Shown: positions 27,379 through 36,452, numbered from the stretch's first letter. The stretch: 64,000 nucleotides of DNA from Geojedonia litorea (GCF_042654525.1 NZ_JBHSGP010000014.1:310001-374000), one strand, 5' to 3'. Translations and numbers: made by a program. The notes: a model not told the origin generated them from the letters alone.

Positions 27379-27397
27379 AAAGCCAATCGGCTTTTTT
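27379..27397 (+). terminator. Short terminator-like hairpin after the exporter gene
   Basis: AAAGCC-AATC-GGCTTT followed by a T-run to 27397. Its last base is the first base of the asnS -7 box, so the terminator and the next promoter are interlocked. Confidence 0.5.
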
Positions 27398-27404
27398 ATC
27401 TTTG
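27397..27404 (+). promoter_or_regulatory. -7 box of the asnS promoter
   Basis: TATCTTTG fits TAnnTTTG and ends 19 bp before the asnS ATG. A TTTG lies at 27368-27371 but the spacing (25 bp) is long. Confidence 0.5.
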
Positions 27405-27423
27405 CAATCAAATTTTTAAAACC

Positions 27424-28857
27424 ATGAAGACGAGCACCGTTGCAGAATTATTATCAAAGGACATCAAGTTACATGATATTGAAGTAAAAGGTTGGGTGAG
27501 AACATTTAGAGCCAATAGATTTATTGCACTAAATGATGGATCAACGATTCATAATATCCAATGTGTTGTTGATTTTGAAAAAACCGAAGAGGCAACACTT
27601 AAACGTATTACCACAGGAGCTGCAGTACATATAAAAGGAGAATTAGTAGAAAGTCAAGGAAAAGGTCAGCAAGTTGAAATTCAGGTAAAATCCATTGTTA
27701 TTTTAGGAGATTCAGACCCTGAAACTTATCCCATTCAGCCTAAAAAACATTCATTTGAATTTTTAAGGGAGAATGCCCATTTGCGAACAAGAACAAGCAC
27801 ATTTAGTGCGGTAATGCGTTTACGTTCATCGTTATCATTCGCTATTCACAAATATTTTAATGAAAATGGGTTTTACTATATGCATACTCCAATTGTAACC
27901 GGAAGCGATGCCGAAGGTGCAGGAGAGATGTTTAGAGTAAGTACACTTGATTCCAAAAATCCTCCATTGAATGAAGATGGTAGCGTTAATTATAAAGAGG
28001 ACTTTTTTGGTAAGGAAACTAATCTTACAGTTTCTGGACAATTAGAAGCAGAAACTTATGCCATGTCCCTAGGCAAGGTCTATACATTTGGACCAACTTT
28101 TAGAGCCGAAAATTCAAATACCTCGCGTCATCTAGCCGAATTTTGGATGATTGAGCCAGAGGTAGCCTTTATGGATTTGGCTGGCAATATGGATCTAGCA
28201 GAAGATTTTTTAAAATCGATTTTGAATTACGTTTTAGAACATAACAAAGATGATTTAGAATTTCTAGAGGCACGTTTATTAGACGAAGAAAAAGTAAAAC
28301 CACAGGCTGACCGAAGTGAGATGAGTTTAATTGAGAAGCTTAAATTTGTTGCAGATAACCATTTTAAACGCGTAAGCTACACCGAAGCCATAGATATTTT
28401 AAAGAATTCTAAACCCAATAAGAAAAAGAAATTCAAATACATTATAGAAGAATGGGGCGCCGACTTACAAAGTGAGCACGAACGGTTTTTAGTTGAAAAG
28501 CATTTTAAATGCCCAGTTATTTTATTTGATTATCCAGCAAATATTAAGGCTTTTTACATGCGCTTAAATGAGGACGGAAAAACCGTTAGAGCTATGGATA
28601 TTTTGTTCCCAGGAATTGGTGAAATGGTTGGTGGTTCACAGCGTGAAGAACGATTGGAGGTATTAAGGGAAAAAATGAAAGCTTTAGATATTGATGAAGA
28701 TGAACTTTGGTGGTATTTAGATCTTCGTAAATATGGTACGGCAGTACATTCTGGCTTTGGTCTTGGATTTGAACGCTTGGTTATGTTTGTAACTGGTATG
28801 GGAAATATACGAGATGTTATCCCTTACCCTAGAACTCCGCAGAACGCTGAATTCTAA
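27424..28857 (+). CDS. asnS: Asparaginyl-tRNA synthetase
   Basis: This class IIb synthetase charges tRNA-Asn. The 477-residue protein has the N-terminal OB-fold anticodon-binding domain (about 15-110, VKGWVRTFRANRFIALNDGS). The class II catalytic core follows, with motif 1, motif 2 (TFRAENSNTSRHLAEFWMIEPE) and motif 3 (HSGFGLGFERLVMFVTG). The presence of both asnS and a separate aspS in the window means Asn-tRNA is probably made directly. A terminator-like hairpin separates it from rpoN. Confidence 0.97.
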   Translation: MKTSTVAELLSKDIKLHDIEVKGWVRTFRANRFIALNDGSTIHNIQCVVDFEKTEEATLKRITTGAAVHIKGELVESQGKGQQVEIQVKSIVILGDSDPETYPIQPKKHSFEFLRENAHLRTRTSTFSAVMRLRSSLSFAIHKYFNENGFYYMHTPIVTGSDAEGAGEMFRVSTLDSKNPPLNEDGSVNYKEDFFGKETNLTVSGQLEAETYAMSLGKVYTFGPTFRAENSNTSRHLAEFWMIEPEVAFMDLAGNMDLAEDFLKSILNYVLEHNKDDLEFLEARLLDEEKVKPQADRSEMSLIEKLKFVADNHFKRVSYTEAIDILKNSKPNKKKKFKYIIEEWGADLQSEHERFLVEKHFKCPVILFDYPANIKAFYMRLNEDGKTVRAMDILFPGIGEMVGGSQREERLEVLREKMKALDIDEDELWWYLDLRKYGTAVHSGFGLGFERLVMFVTGMGNIRDVIPYPRTPQNAEF

Positions 28858-28882
28858 AACAAGCAATAGCTAAATAAAACAC

Positions 28883-28923
28883 AAAACAATCTATATTTTC
28901 AATATTTGTAGATTGTTTTTTTT
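28883..28923 (+). terminator. Intrinsic terminator after asnS
   Basis: AAAACAATCTA and TAGATTGTTTT form an 11-bp AT-rich stem with a 15-base loop, followed by a T-run to 28923. Confidence 0.75.
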
Positions 28924-28950
28924 AATTTTAAAGTCTAGGAAAATTTAACT

Positions 28951-30414
28951 ATGCTCAAGCAGTATTTACAGTTTAAGTTATCACAAAAATTGTCTCCGCA
29001 ACAGATTCAATTAATGAAATTGATTCAGTTGCCTACGCAAGCTTTTGAGCAACGTCTTAAACAAGAAATGGAAGAAAATCCTGCTTTAGAAGGCGGCAAA
29101 GAATCTGACAATGAATTTGACGAAAATTTTGATGAATTCGATAATACTGAAGATGATTTTAACGATTCTGAAACCATAGGAGAAGATATTAATGTAGACG
29201 AATATTTGAGTGATGACGACGTGCCCGACTATAGAACTCAAGCTAATAACTATAGCAGCGATGACGAAGAAAAGGAAATGCCTTATGCCGCTGGCACTTC
29301 TTTTACCCAGCATCTTATCAATCAACTAAACACTTTTAGACTTACCGATGAACAGTATGAAATTGCCGAATTTTTAGTAGGTAGCGTTGATGAAAGCGGT
29401 TATATTAGGCGGTCGTTGAACGATATCGTCGACGATTTAGCGTTTACCCAAAACATATTTACCTCAGATAAAGAAGTTGAAAAAGTGCTTCATATAGTGC
29501 ATCAGTTAGACCCCGCAGGTGTTGGAGCACGTAACTTACAAGAATGCTTAAGTATTCAGCTTCATCGCAAAGAAAAGCAACCAGACATTGAACTCGCCAT
29601 AGAAATTATTGACAAGGCCTTCGAGCAGTTCACAAAAAAACATTATAAAAAATTGCTTCAAAAGTTTGATGTTTCAGAACTACAACTCAAAGATGCTATA
29701 GAAGAAATTGAACGGCTTAACCCAAAACCTGGGGGCTCATACGCCGGTAACAATAAGATGGTAGAGCATGTTGTTCCAGATTTTGCAATACGTATTGTAG
29801 ATGGTGAATTAGAGCTTACACTTAATGGCAGAAATGCACCAGAACTGCATGTTTCAAGAGAATACAGCAATATGCTTAAAGGTTACAAAGAAGCCACAGA
29901 TAAAAGTAAATCACAGAAAGATGCAGTCATCTTTATTAAACAAAAATTAGATGCTGCTAAATGGTTTATAGAGGCCATAAAGCAACGTCAACAAACACTT
30001 TTTGTAACTATGAGTGCGATAATGCACTATCAAAAAGAGTATTTCCTAACGGGAGATGAACGCAAATTACGACCAATGATTTTAAAAGATATTGCTGATG
30101 AAATCGATATGGACGTCTCAACGGTATCACGTGTTGCCAATAGTAAATATGTCGATACTCCTTATGGCACAAAGCTGATTAAGGAATTCTTTTCTGAATC
30201 TATGACAAACGATCAAGGAGAAGAAGTTTCAACAAGAGAAATTAAAAAGATTCTTGAAACCGTTATTGAAGATGAAAATAAAAGGAAACCCTTAACGGAT
30301 GAAAAATTAGCTTCAATCCTTCTTGAAAAAGGTTACCCAATTGCACGTCGTACTGTGGCCAAATATAGAGAGCAACTTGATATTCCCGTAGCCCGTTTAC
30401 GTAAAAAGATATGA
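28951..30414 (+). CDS. rpoN: RNA polymerase sigma-54 factor
   Basis: Sigma-54 directs transcription that depends on AAA+ enhancer-binding proteins. The 487-residue protein has the Gln-rich activator-interacting region I (QKLSPQQIQLMKLIQLP, about 11-27) and a long acidic region II (about 45-100). Next come the core-binding domain (including DPAGVGARNLQECL), a DNA-binding HTH and the RpoN box as ARRTVAKYREQL near the C-terminus. No enhancer-binding protein is encoded in the window. The next gene overlaps its stop by 4 bp. Confidence 0.97.
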   Translation: MLKQYLQFKLSQKLSPQQIQLMKLIQLPTQAFEQRLKQEMEENPALEGGKESDNEFDENFDEFDNTEDDFNDSETIGEDINVDEYLSDDDVPDYRTQANNYSSDDEEKEMPYAAGTSFTQHLINQLNTFRLTDEQYEIAEFLVGSVDESGYIRRSLNDIVDDLAFTQNIFTSDKEVEKVLHIVHQLDPAGVGARNLQECLSIQLHRKEKQPDIELAIEIIDKAFEQFTKKHYKKLLQKFDVSELQLKDAIEEIERLNPKPGGSYAGNNKMVEHVVPDFAIRIVDGELELTLNGRNAPELHVSREYSNMLKGYKEATDKSKSQKDAVIFIKQKLDAAKWFIEAIKQRQQTLFVTMSAIMHYQKEYFLTGDERKLRPMILKDIADEIDMDVSTVSRVANSKYVDTPYGTKLIKEFFSESMTNDQGEEVSTREIKKILETVIEDENKRKPLTDEKLASILLEKGYPIARRTVAKYREQLDIPVARLRKKI

Positions 30415-31019
30415 TACACCATATCCTTAAAAGCATCTCGTTTATATTTCATCCTTTGATGATGCCTTTATTAGGTGTGTTATTTTATTTTTCAAAGACA
30501 CCGAGGTATATTCCAGATCCGATTATTAAGGCCAAGGTCTTTTCAATAAGTATTCTTACTATAGTTCTTCCAATTTTATTATTCTATCTATTAAAAACGC
30601 TTAAAAAGATTAATTCGTTCTATTTAGAAACTACTCAAGAGCGTATCTTACCTTTAATCCTAAATACACTTATTATAGCACTCATTATTTATAGAGTTCT
30701 AACACATAATGAGATTGTGGAGTTGTATTATTTTTTTATAGGAATACTGTGCTCAACCATTGCTTGTTTAATTTTGGCTATATTAAATTTTAAAGCAAGT
30801 ATTCATATGATTGCTTCTGCTGGTTTTTTTATGTTTGCCGTGGCTTTAGGTATCCACTATAAAATTAATATTAATGGTACTATTGCTTTGATGAGTATTA
30901 TTATTGGAGCCATTGCCACATCAAGACTTCACTTAAAAGCTCATACCGGAATAGAGCTCACGATTGGATTTTTTATTGGCCTAATTCCACAGCTAATAAT
31001 GCTGAATTACTGGCTATAA
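30411..31019 (+). CDS. Multi-pass membrane protein with remote PAP2-like motifs
   Basis: The 202-residue protein has five to six transmembrane segments and no signal peptide. Three spots recall the PAP2 phosphatase signature: TTQERILPL (for K-x6-RP), SIHMIASAGF (for PSGH) and SRLHLKAHTGIELTIGF (for SR-x5-H-x3-D). The last is the best match and keeps SR and His, with Glu in place of Asp. The PSGH motif is not intact, so activity is uncertain and it may be a divergent or non-catalytic member. Its ATG overlaps the rpoN stop (ATGA), so it is translationally coupled. It overlaps the convergent barrel gene by 6 bp. Confidence 0.6.
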   Translation: MIHHILKSISFIFHPLMMPLLGVLFYFSKTPRYIPDPIIKAKVFSISILTIVLPILLFYLLKTLKKINSFYLETTQERILPLILNTLIIALIIYRVLTHNEIVELYYFFIGILCSTIACLILAILNFKASIHMIASAGFFMFAVALGIHYKININGTIALMSIIIGAIATSRLHLKAHTGIELTIGFFIGLIPQLIMLNYWL

Positions 31020-31766
31020 AATATAGTAGATTAGTCCTATTTTAATGGCATTCATAGCAATATGCTCATTGTTAACTGTTGCCGATTCTTTAAAAATATC
31101 ATTTAAGGCATAATAGAAGTGTATATTGATATTAGAATACCCAATACTTGTCATCAAACCATATTGAAAGTCATTAAAGTCTGATATATTAGTTAGTTCT
31201 ATGTTTCCTGCTTCACCTTTAAATTTTGAAGCCGTATAAAAACGGTAGCTCACCTTAAAACCAGTATAGATTCGCCAAAAATTATAGTCGGTTGGATTTG
31301 ATGTTCGCCATCTAAATTCAAAAGGAAGTTCAATAGCATAAGCACTAAACTTATTCTTATTGAATGGTGTATCATTATTATTCAATAAAGAATATTGATA
31401 AGTACTTGTTTCCTTACTTATAAGTAATGTCTGGTTATAGGAGTTAGTTGAAATCCCCAATCCAAGACCAAATGCCAAATTTCGAGCTTTATTAATGGGC
31501 ATATCACGAATAAACCCAACATGAAAACCTCCAGAAAATCCATTTTGTGATACGCCTTGCGGTTTTCTCCCTAACAAGTTATAAGTAACAGAAACATAAA
31601 ATTGATCTTCTCTATACTTCTCATCTACCGTAGTTGTATCTAAAAAGTTAGCTTGAGCATTGTTTTGACCAATCACTACGCCATAGACACCTAAACCCAT
31701 AAAAGCGGTACAAATTAACCTTTTTACTAAATGCTTGTATTTGTTTAAATTACAATTCATGTGCAA
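31014..31766 (-). CDS. PorT-family (OMP_b-brl_2) outer-membrane beta-barrel protein
   Basis: The 250-residue protein has an N-terminal hydrophobic segment (about 15-33) ending GVVIGQ, a plausible signal peptide, then an eight-stranded barrel pattern. Conserved-looking parts are QNGFSGGFHVGFIRDMPINK and LAFGLGLGIS. Such proteins are often labelled PorT-family because of the shared barrel domain. I do not see the specific features of the type IX secretion PorT/SprT protein and so do not give that name. It lies downstream of the ExbB/ExbD operon but is separated from it by a strong palindromic terminator. Confidence 0.65.
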   Translation of the reverse strand: MHMNCNLNKYKHLVKRLICTAFMGLGVYGVVIGQNNAQANFLDTTTVDEKYREDQFYVSVTYNLLGRKPQGVSQNGFSGGFHVGFIRDMPINKARNLAFGLGLGISTNSYNQTLLISKETSTYQYSLLNNNDTPFNKNKFSAYAIELPFEFRWRTSNPTDYNFWRIYTGFKVSYRFYTASKFKGEAGNIELTNISDFNDFQYGLMTSIGYSNINIHFYYALNDIFKESATVNNEHIAMNAIKIGLIYYIL

Positions 31767-31841
31767 CAGTAACTAGCTCAAATAGCTATTTATCGTAAAT
31801 ATAATTTATAAATTGCTACGACGCTAGAATTTATATGGTAT

Positions 31842-31871
31842 AAAAAAAGCATCCCATGGGATGCTTTTTTT
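31842..31871. terminator. Bidirectional terminator after the ExbB/ExbD operon
   Basis: A perfect 30-bp palindrome with GCATCCC/GGGATGC arms, a CATG turn and A7/T7 flanks can end transcripts in either direction. It lies 17 bp past the last exbD-like gene on the minus strand. Confidence 0.85.
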
Positions 31872-31887
31872 AATTTTAAAAGTAAGA

Positions 31888-32370
31888 CTATTTTCTATTA
31901 TTAGATATATCACCTTTCTTGGTGGTATAATTAATTTTCAAGGCGTTTGCCTTTCTTAATTCTTGTTTTACATCACCTACTAATCCCATATTGGCATCTT
32001 TATCTACCTTAAGGGCTGTGGTTAAAAACGGAATCAATTCCTCACGTTTTGAAGCACGTTCAGCAGCTATAAATGCTTGAACATCGCTAACATCAGCAAA
32101 CTTATCATTTAACTGAATACGTGATTCTTTACCATATTGACTTTGAAAGCGCTCACTTGGTTGACCAATATAAATATACATGATCAAATCTTTTTTATCT
32201 AGCTTTTCAATTTGGTCCGCACTTGGCAACTCGTTTTTAATTTTTAAAGTTGTATCACGCATAACCGTAGCTACCATAAAAAAGAATAGCAACATAAATA
32301 CAATATCTGGTAGAGAGGCTGTTGAAATAGCCGGTAAATCTCCCGATTTTTTCTTGTTAAATTTAGACAT
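31888..32370 (-). CDS. exbD: ExbD/TolR-family biopolymer transport protein (second copy)
   Basis: ExbD-type proteins form the proton-responsive stator with ExbB and energise TonB or TolA-like partners. The 160 residues have a short cytoplasmic N-terminus, one transmembrane helix with the essential Asp at position 22 (LPDIVFMLLFFF), and a periplasmic domain of about 120 residues. It is the last gene of an operon with another ExbD, a small membrane protein and ExbB. Two different ExbD subunits beside one ExbB are common in Bacteroidota. Confidence 0.88.
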   Translation of the reverse strand: MSKFNKKKSGDLPAISTASLPDIVFMLLFFFMVATVMRDTTLKIKNELPSADQIEKLDKKDLIMYIYIGQPSERFQSQYGKESRIQLNDKFADVSDVQAFIAAERASKREELIPFLTTALKVDKDANMGLVGDVKQELRKANALKINYTTKKGDISNNRK

Positions 32371-32388
32371 ATTTTAAGTTTTCCTAAA

Positions 32389-32991
32389 TTATTTTTGTTG
32401 TACTTCAGATAATTTTTGAGGGTACTCAAGTTTAATCTTTTCGATTTGTTCCTTAAGCTTGGTTTTATTCCCTACCCAATTGACATTATCATAATTAGCC
32501 TCCATTTCCTTGAACGTAATACCATAAAGCTCTTGAGCTCGTCTATCACGTAATTCGTTATAGGCCGCAACTAATTCATTCTGTACTGAAATGTACGTTG
32601 AATATGTTGTCTCCCTTTCATTCTTTAAGGAAATAATGGCCTTATCTGGATTGTCTGATGACGTTGGGCTTTTTTTACCTTTACAATAGCTACAAGCATC
32701 TTCGCCTGTACCACCACCATTATCTAAAAATTCAATGGCAGCTTTACGTAAATTTTTAAGTTCCATCAGTTCATCTTCAACCAATAATTGATCTTTACCA
32801 TTAATAAGTACGGTAAAAATATTTTTTTGCTTGATGATAACATCTTCTTCATTCTCCTCTATTGGAGGTAATTTTCTACTTAAACCTGTATCGGTTTCAA
32901 TGGTTGTTGTCACCAAAAAGAAAATAAGAAGCAAAAATGCAATATCAGCCATAGAGCCTGCATTAACTTCGGGTGCTGATCGTTTTGCCAT
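32389..32991 (-). CDS. exbD: ExbD/TolR-family protein with a periplasmic CxxC insert (first copy)
   Basis: The 200-residue protein has the ExbD helix with Asp16 (SMADIAFLLLIFFLV) and a periplasmic domain. The domain is longer than usual and contains C100-SY-C103 in a Gly/Lys-rich loop, then a long helix-forming stretch. The CxxC may form a disulfide or bind a metal; this is inference. It is 18 bp upstream of the second exbD-like gene and 7 bp downstream of the small membrane protein, so all are co-transcribed. Confidence 0.85.
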   Translation of the reverse strand: MAKRSAPEVNAGSMADIAFLLLIFFLVTTTIETDTGLSRKLPPIEENEEDVIIKQKNIFTVLINGKDQLLVEDELMELKNLRKAAIEFLDNGGGTGEDACSYCKGKKSPTSSDNPDKAIISLKNERETTYSTYISVQNELVAAYNELRDRRAQELYGITFKEMEANYDNVNWVGNKTKLKEQIEKIKLEYPQKLSEVQQK

Positions 32992-32998
32992 AATTATC

Positions 32999-33433
32999 TT
33001 ATTTAATCATTTTTTTAACGCCAGACAATAGCATCGCTGCAGCTGCGCCACAGATTAAAATATAAAATGCTATTAAGCCTGCGCCTACCATATGAGATTC
33101 GCCTTCAGTTGCTGCAATTCCGTTATAAAAATAATCTCCAGCATCAGAACCGCTAGATAATACATATGATATAACCAATACAGCAGCAAATGCTCCTACT
33201 CCTACTAACGTATTTTTTAGAGATCCAGTATTTGTAAATAAATTTTTAAGAACAAAAAATAAAACAAACACTAATGTTAATCCTAAAATAATATATGCTA
33301 CATATGCAATTGGATCTACTGAAGCGTCGTCTCCTGCTTTAATAGCCTCATCTCCAACAGAGATGATTCTAATTAAAAAGACAATGCCAATTAGCCCAAG
33401 TACAGCAGCTACTATTTTTAATATTTTGTGCAT
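32999..33433 (-). CDS. Small multi-pass membrane protein of the ExbB/ExbD operon
   Basis: The 144-residue protein has four predicted transmembrane helices (about 6-24, 43-65, 77-95, 118-138) and no recognised domain. It sits between exbB and the first exbD-like gene with 21-bp and 7-bp gaps. The position suggests an accessory subunit of this energising complex; nothing in the sequence itself states its role. Confidence 0.7.
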   Translation of the reverse strand: MHKILKIVAAVLGLIGIVFLIRIISVGDEAIKAGDDASVDPIAYVAYIILGLTLVFVLFFVLKNLFTNTGSLKNTLVGVGAFAAVLVISYVLSSGSDAGDYFYNGIAATEGESHMVGAGLIAFYILICGAAAAMLLSGVKKMIK

Positions 33434-33454
33434 AATTTTTTAAATTATTGTGGT

Positions 33455-34225
33455 TTATTTTTTGTTTCTAATCAATAAGTCCATTAAGGTAATAGACGCG
33501 TCTTCCATATCGTTTACAATGCTATCGATTTTAGCAATAATATAGTTGTAAAAAATTTGAAGTATAATTGCCACAATAAGACCAAATACTGTTGTTAAAA
33601 GTGCTACTTTAATACCACCCGCTACTAATGACGGTTGCATATCTCCTGCAGCTTCAATTTTATCAAAGGCTTGAATCATACCAATTACTGTACCCATGAA
33701 CCCAAGCATCGGTGCCAATGCAATAAATAATGAAATCCATGATACGTTTTTCTCTAATTGTCCCATTTGAACACCTCCATAGGCTACAACCGCTTTTTCA
33801 ACAGCATCCAAACCTTCGTCGGTTCTATCTAATCCCTGATAAAATATCGAGGCAACAGGCCCTTTAGTGTTTCTACAAACTTCTTTTGCAGCTTCAACAC
33901 CACCAGAAGCCAAAGCATCTTCAACACTTTGTGTTAATTTTTTAGTATTAGTTGTTGACAAGTTTAAAAAGATAATTCTTTCAATTGCAATAGCTAGTCC
34001 TAATATAAGACATAGTAATACAATTCCCATGAACCCTGGTCCACCTTCAATAAATCGTTTTTTCAATTCTTGGTGAAACCCAAGTTCTTCAGCAGGAGCT
34101 GGAGTCTCTTCGTCTTGAGTTATTGTTGCAACCGTTGTTGCTGTTGTTGTTGTGTATGCGTTAGCATTAACAGTTCCGAAAGCCATGATTCCTGCTATGG
34201 CTAGGATAGAAAATAGTCTTTTCAT
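33455..34225 (-). CDS. exbB: MotA/TolQ/ExbB proton-channel family protein
   Basis: This 256-residue protein forms the pentameric proton channel that drives TonB-type partners. It starts with a signal-like helix ending NANA, then a Thr-rich and acidic segment (about 24-48), which is an N-terminal extension typical of Bacteroidota. The three family helices follow: GFMGIVLLCLILGLAIAIERI, and the pair around APMLGFMGTVIGMIQAF and ALLTTVFGLIVAIILQIFYN. It is the first gene of a four-gene operon. The SusC receptor at 54486 is one of the kinds of transporter such a complex powers. Confidence 0.9.
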   Translation of the reverse strand: MKRLFSILAIAGIMAFGTVNANAYTTTTATTVATITQDEETPAPAEELGFHQELKKRFIEGGPGFMGIVLLCLILGLAIAIERIIFLNLSTTNTKKLTQSVEDALASGGVEAAKEVCRNTKGPVASIFYQGLDRTDEGLDAVEKAVVAYGGVQMGQLEKNVSWISLFIALAPMLGFMGTVIGMIQAFDKIEAAGDMQPSLVAGGIKVALLTTVFGLIVAIILQIFYNYIIAKIDSIVNDMEDASITLMDLLIRNKK

Positions 34226-34300
34226 CGTTCTTAATCTTAATTTTATTAGTTAAAGTGTTAAAGATATAAAAAAATTACAATTAAAAAATAAAAATTACAG

Positions 34301-34388
34301 CAGAGAGGAAGGGATTCGAACCCTCGATACGCTTTTGGCGTATACACACTTTCCAGGCGTGCGCCTTCGACCACTCGGCCACCTCTCT
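34301..34388 (-). tRNA. tRNA-Ser (anticodon GGA)
   Basis: The 88-nt class II tRNA has acceptor stem AGAGAGG paired with CCTCTCT, D-arm GCCGAGTGGTCGAAGGC, and anticodon arm CACGC, CTGGAAA, GTGTG with anticodon GGA. It has a long variable arm (TATACGC...GCGTAT) and T-arm GAGGG-TTCGAAT-CCCTT. No CCA is encoded. It lies between ansA and exbB on the same strand. Confidence 0.96.
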
Positions 34389-34461
34389 GTAACTTGTTTT
34401 TTAATTATGGTGGGTCAAATAACAAAAAATTATTGAGAGCCTAAAATTTTATTCGTTAATT

Positions 34462-35493
34462 TTAAAACATTTCTCCACGCAGTGAAGTTTCGAAAATGGT
34501 TTTGAAGGTTTTAGCCGAAATTTTTTCTCCCAACATATACATAAGTTTGGCCACCGCTGCTTCAGATGTAATATCTTTTCCTGAAACTACACCAATGGAT
34601 TTAAGTTTTGTACTAGTTTCGTACTGACCCATAATGACACTTCCACCAGAACATTGAGTTACATTTATAATTGGTGTCCCTTTAGCAATAGTATGAGACA
34701 ATAAATCAATAAACCATGGCTCTGTAGTTGTATTACCGGCACCATAGGTTTCTAAAATGACGCCTTTAATAGTATTGGCATTCAAAATAGTTTCTAATAC
34801 TACTTTGGAAATCCCTGGAAAGAGCTTTATAATGACAATATTTGTGTCAAAAACTTTGTGCACCACCAGTTTTTTTCGTGTGTTTGGCTTAAATAGATAT
34901 TCGGTATTTACTTTTAAGTGTACACCAGACTCCGCCAGATGTGGGTAGTTTAAAGATTCGAAAGCTTCAAAATGCTCTGCATTTATTTTTGTAGTCCTGT
35001 TGCCACGGTATAGTTTGTACTCAAAATATAATCCAACTTCTTTAATAACTGGTTTTCCATTTTGATGTAATGCAGCCATTTGAATTGAAGTAATTAAATT
35101 CTCTTTGGCGTCTGTACGCAAATCTCCGATAGGCAGCTGTGATCCAGTTAAAATCACTGGTTTAGCCAAGTTTTCTAACATGAAACTCAAAGCTGAAGCC
35201 GTATAACTCATGGTATCACTTCCATGAAGTACAACAAAACCATCAAAAGTGTCGTAATTAACTTCAATTAATTCGGCAATTTCTAACCAATACCCTGGAT
35301 TCATGTTAGAGGAATCGATTGGATGTTTAAATGATTTAGTGGTGATTTTACAATCTAATAGCTTTAACTCAGGAATACGATTTAACAGATTTTTGAAATC
35401 GAATGCTTTTAAAACCCCAGTATTTGGGTCTTTGATCATCCCGATGGTTCCACCAGTATAGATTAATAATATGTTGGGCTGAATATGGTTCAT
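34462..35493 (-). CDS. ansA: Type I (cytoplasmic) L-asparaginase
   Basis: The enzyme hydrolyses asparagine to aspartate and ammonia. The 343 residues show the asparaginase signatures: IYTGGTIGM near the N-terminus with the nucleophilic Thr, VLHGSDTMSYTASAL with the second catalytic Thr-Asp, and TGSQLPIGDLRTDAKENL. The length and the absence of a signal peptide fit the type I enzyme. It lies 63 bp downstream of the TatD-like gene on the same strand and may be co-transcribed with it. Confidence 0.93.
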   Translation of the reverse strand: MNHIQPNILLIYTGGTIGMIKDPNTGVLKAFDFKNLLNRIPELKLLDCKITTKSFKHPIDSSNMNPGYWLEIAELIEVNYDTFDGFVVLHGSDTMSYTASALSFMLENLAKPVILTGSQLPIGDLRTDAKENLITSIQMAALHQNGKPVIKEVGLYFEYKLYRGNRTTKINAEHFEAFESLNYPHLAESGVHLKVNTEYLFKPNTRKKLVVHKVFDTNIVIIKLFPGISKVVLETILNANTIKGVILETYGAGNTTTEPWFIDLLSHTIAKGTPIINVTQCSGGSVIMGQYETSTKLKSIGVVSGKDITSEAAVAKLMYMLGEKISAKTFKTIFETSLRGEMF

Positions 35494-35556
35494 ATTATAT
35501 TAAAAACTAAAGTACAATGTTTCAACTTATATGGATTAGAAAATTTTATCAAAGTA

Positions 35557-36324
35557 TTAAACACCAAATATGTCTTTAGAGTTTTGAGTTGTAATTTCGG
35601 CAATTTTTTCTTGCGGAAGTTGGTATAGCTCAGACAATTTTTCTAACACCTTAATTATATATGCACTTTCATTTCGTTTTCCTCTATACGGCTTTGGAGC
35701 TAAATAAGGAGAATCGGTTTCTAGGACTATATGTTCTAAAGGAATTTGATTAATGAACTGATCTAAACCTCCATTTTTAAATGTTACAACTCCACCAATT
35801 CCCAATTTCATATTAAATGAAAGTGCTTTTTGGGCCTGGTCTAAATTTCCAGTAAAACAGTGAAAAATTCCAAAAAGATTATCGCTTTTTTCTTCTTCTA
35901 AAACTTCAAATATCTCATCGAATGCATCTCTACAATGAATCACAATAGGCAACTTATATTGCTTTGCTAATTGAATTTGATGTTTAAATGCTATTTTTTG
36001 AATCGCCAATGTAGACTTGTCCCAATACAAATCTATACCAATTTCTCCAATGGCATAGAAATGTCGTTGCGCTAATTGTTCTTCAACATGCTCTAGCTCT
36101 TCTCTATAATTTTCCTTTACAGAAGTGGGATGAAGCCCCATCATTAAATATATATGGTCAGGAAAATTAGATTCCAAAGTCATCATAGCTTGAGTATATG
36201 AAGCATCAATAGCAGGGATAAAAAATCGTTTGACTCCAAGGTCCAAAGCCCGCTTAATCATGAGCGATCTGTCCTCATCAAAAGCTTCACTATATAAATG
36301 TGTATGCGTATCGGTAATTAACAT
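35557..36324 (-). CDS. TatD-family metal-dependent hydrolase (DNase)
   Basis: The 255-residue TIM-barrel enzyme shows the TatD metal motifs: DTHTHLYS at the N-terminus, AIGEIGIDLYW, PIVIHCRDAFDE, GIFHCFTG and ETDSPYLAPKPYRGKRNE. Members are deoxyribonucleases active in DNA repair or nucleotide scavenging. The -7 box TATTTTTG (complement of 36329-36336) ends only 4 bp before the ATG, so the mRNA is probably leaderless. It is followed by ansA. Confidence 0.92.
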   Translation of the reverse strand: MLITDTHTHLYSEAFDEDRSLMIKRALDLGVKRFFIPAIDASYTQAMMTLESNFPDHIYLMMGLHPTSVKENYREELEHVEEQLAQRHFYAIGEIGIDLYWDKSTLAIQKIAFKHQIQLAKQYKLPIVIHCRDAFDEIFEVLEEEKSDNLFGIFHCFTGNLDQAQKALSFNMKLGIGGVVTFKNGGLDQFINQIPLEHIVLETDSPYLAPKPYRGKRNESAYIIKVLEKLSELYQLPQEKIAEITTQNSKDIFGV

Positions 36325-36328
36325 GGCA

Positions 36329-36336
36329 CAAAAATA
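36329..36336 (-). promoter_or_regulatory. -7 box of the TatD-like gene, next to the start codon
   Basis: The minus strand reads TATTTTTG-TGCC-ATG, so transcription would begin at or inside the start codon. The same string precedes the polyprenyl synthetase gene (44099-44106). Confidence 0.5.
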
Positions 36337-36452
36337 GGAGTTTTTACTTGAACTAATTTTTAAAGAAGTGCAATAAAATCACCCTATATAATTACCATAG
36401 TCATTTGTTATTATATTATATCTTTACAATAATATTAACCTTCCTAATATCC

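Noticed and set aside
31014..31766. Type IX secretion gene porT/sprT
   Set aside because: Only the general barrel domain fits; the specific PorT features I would expect are not seen and no other secretion genes are near.
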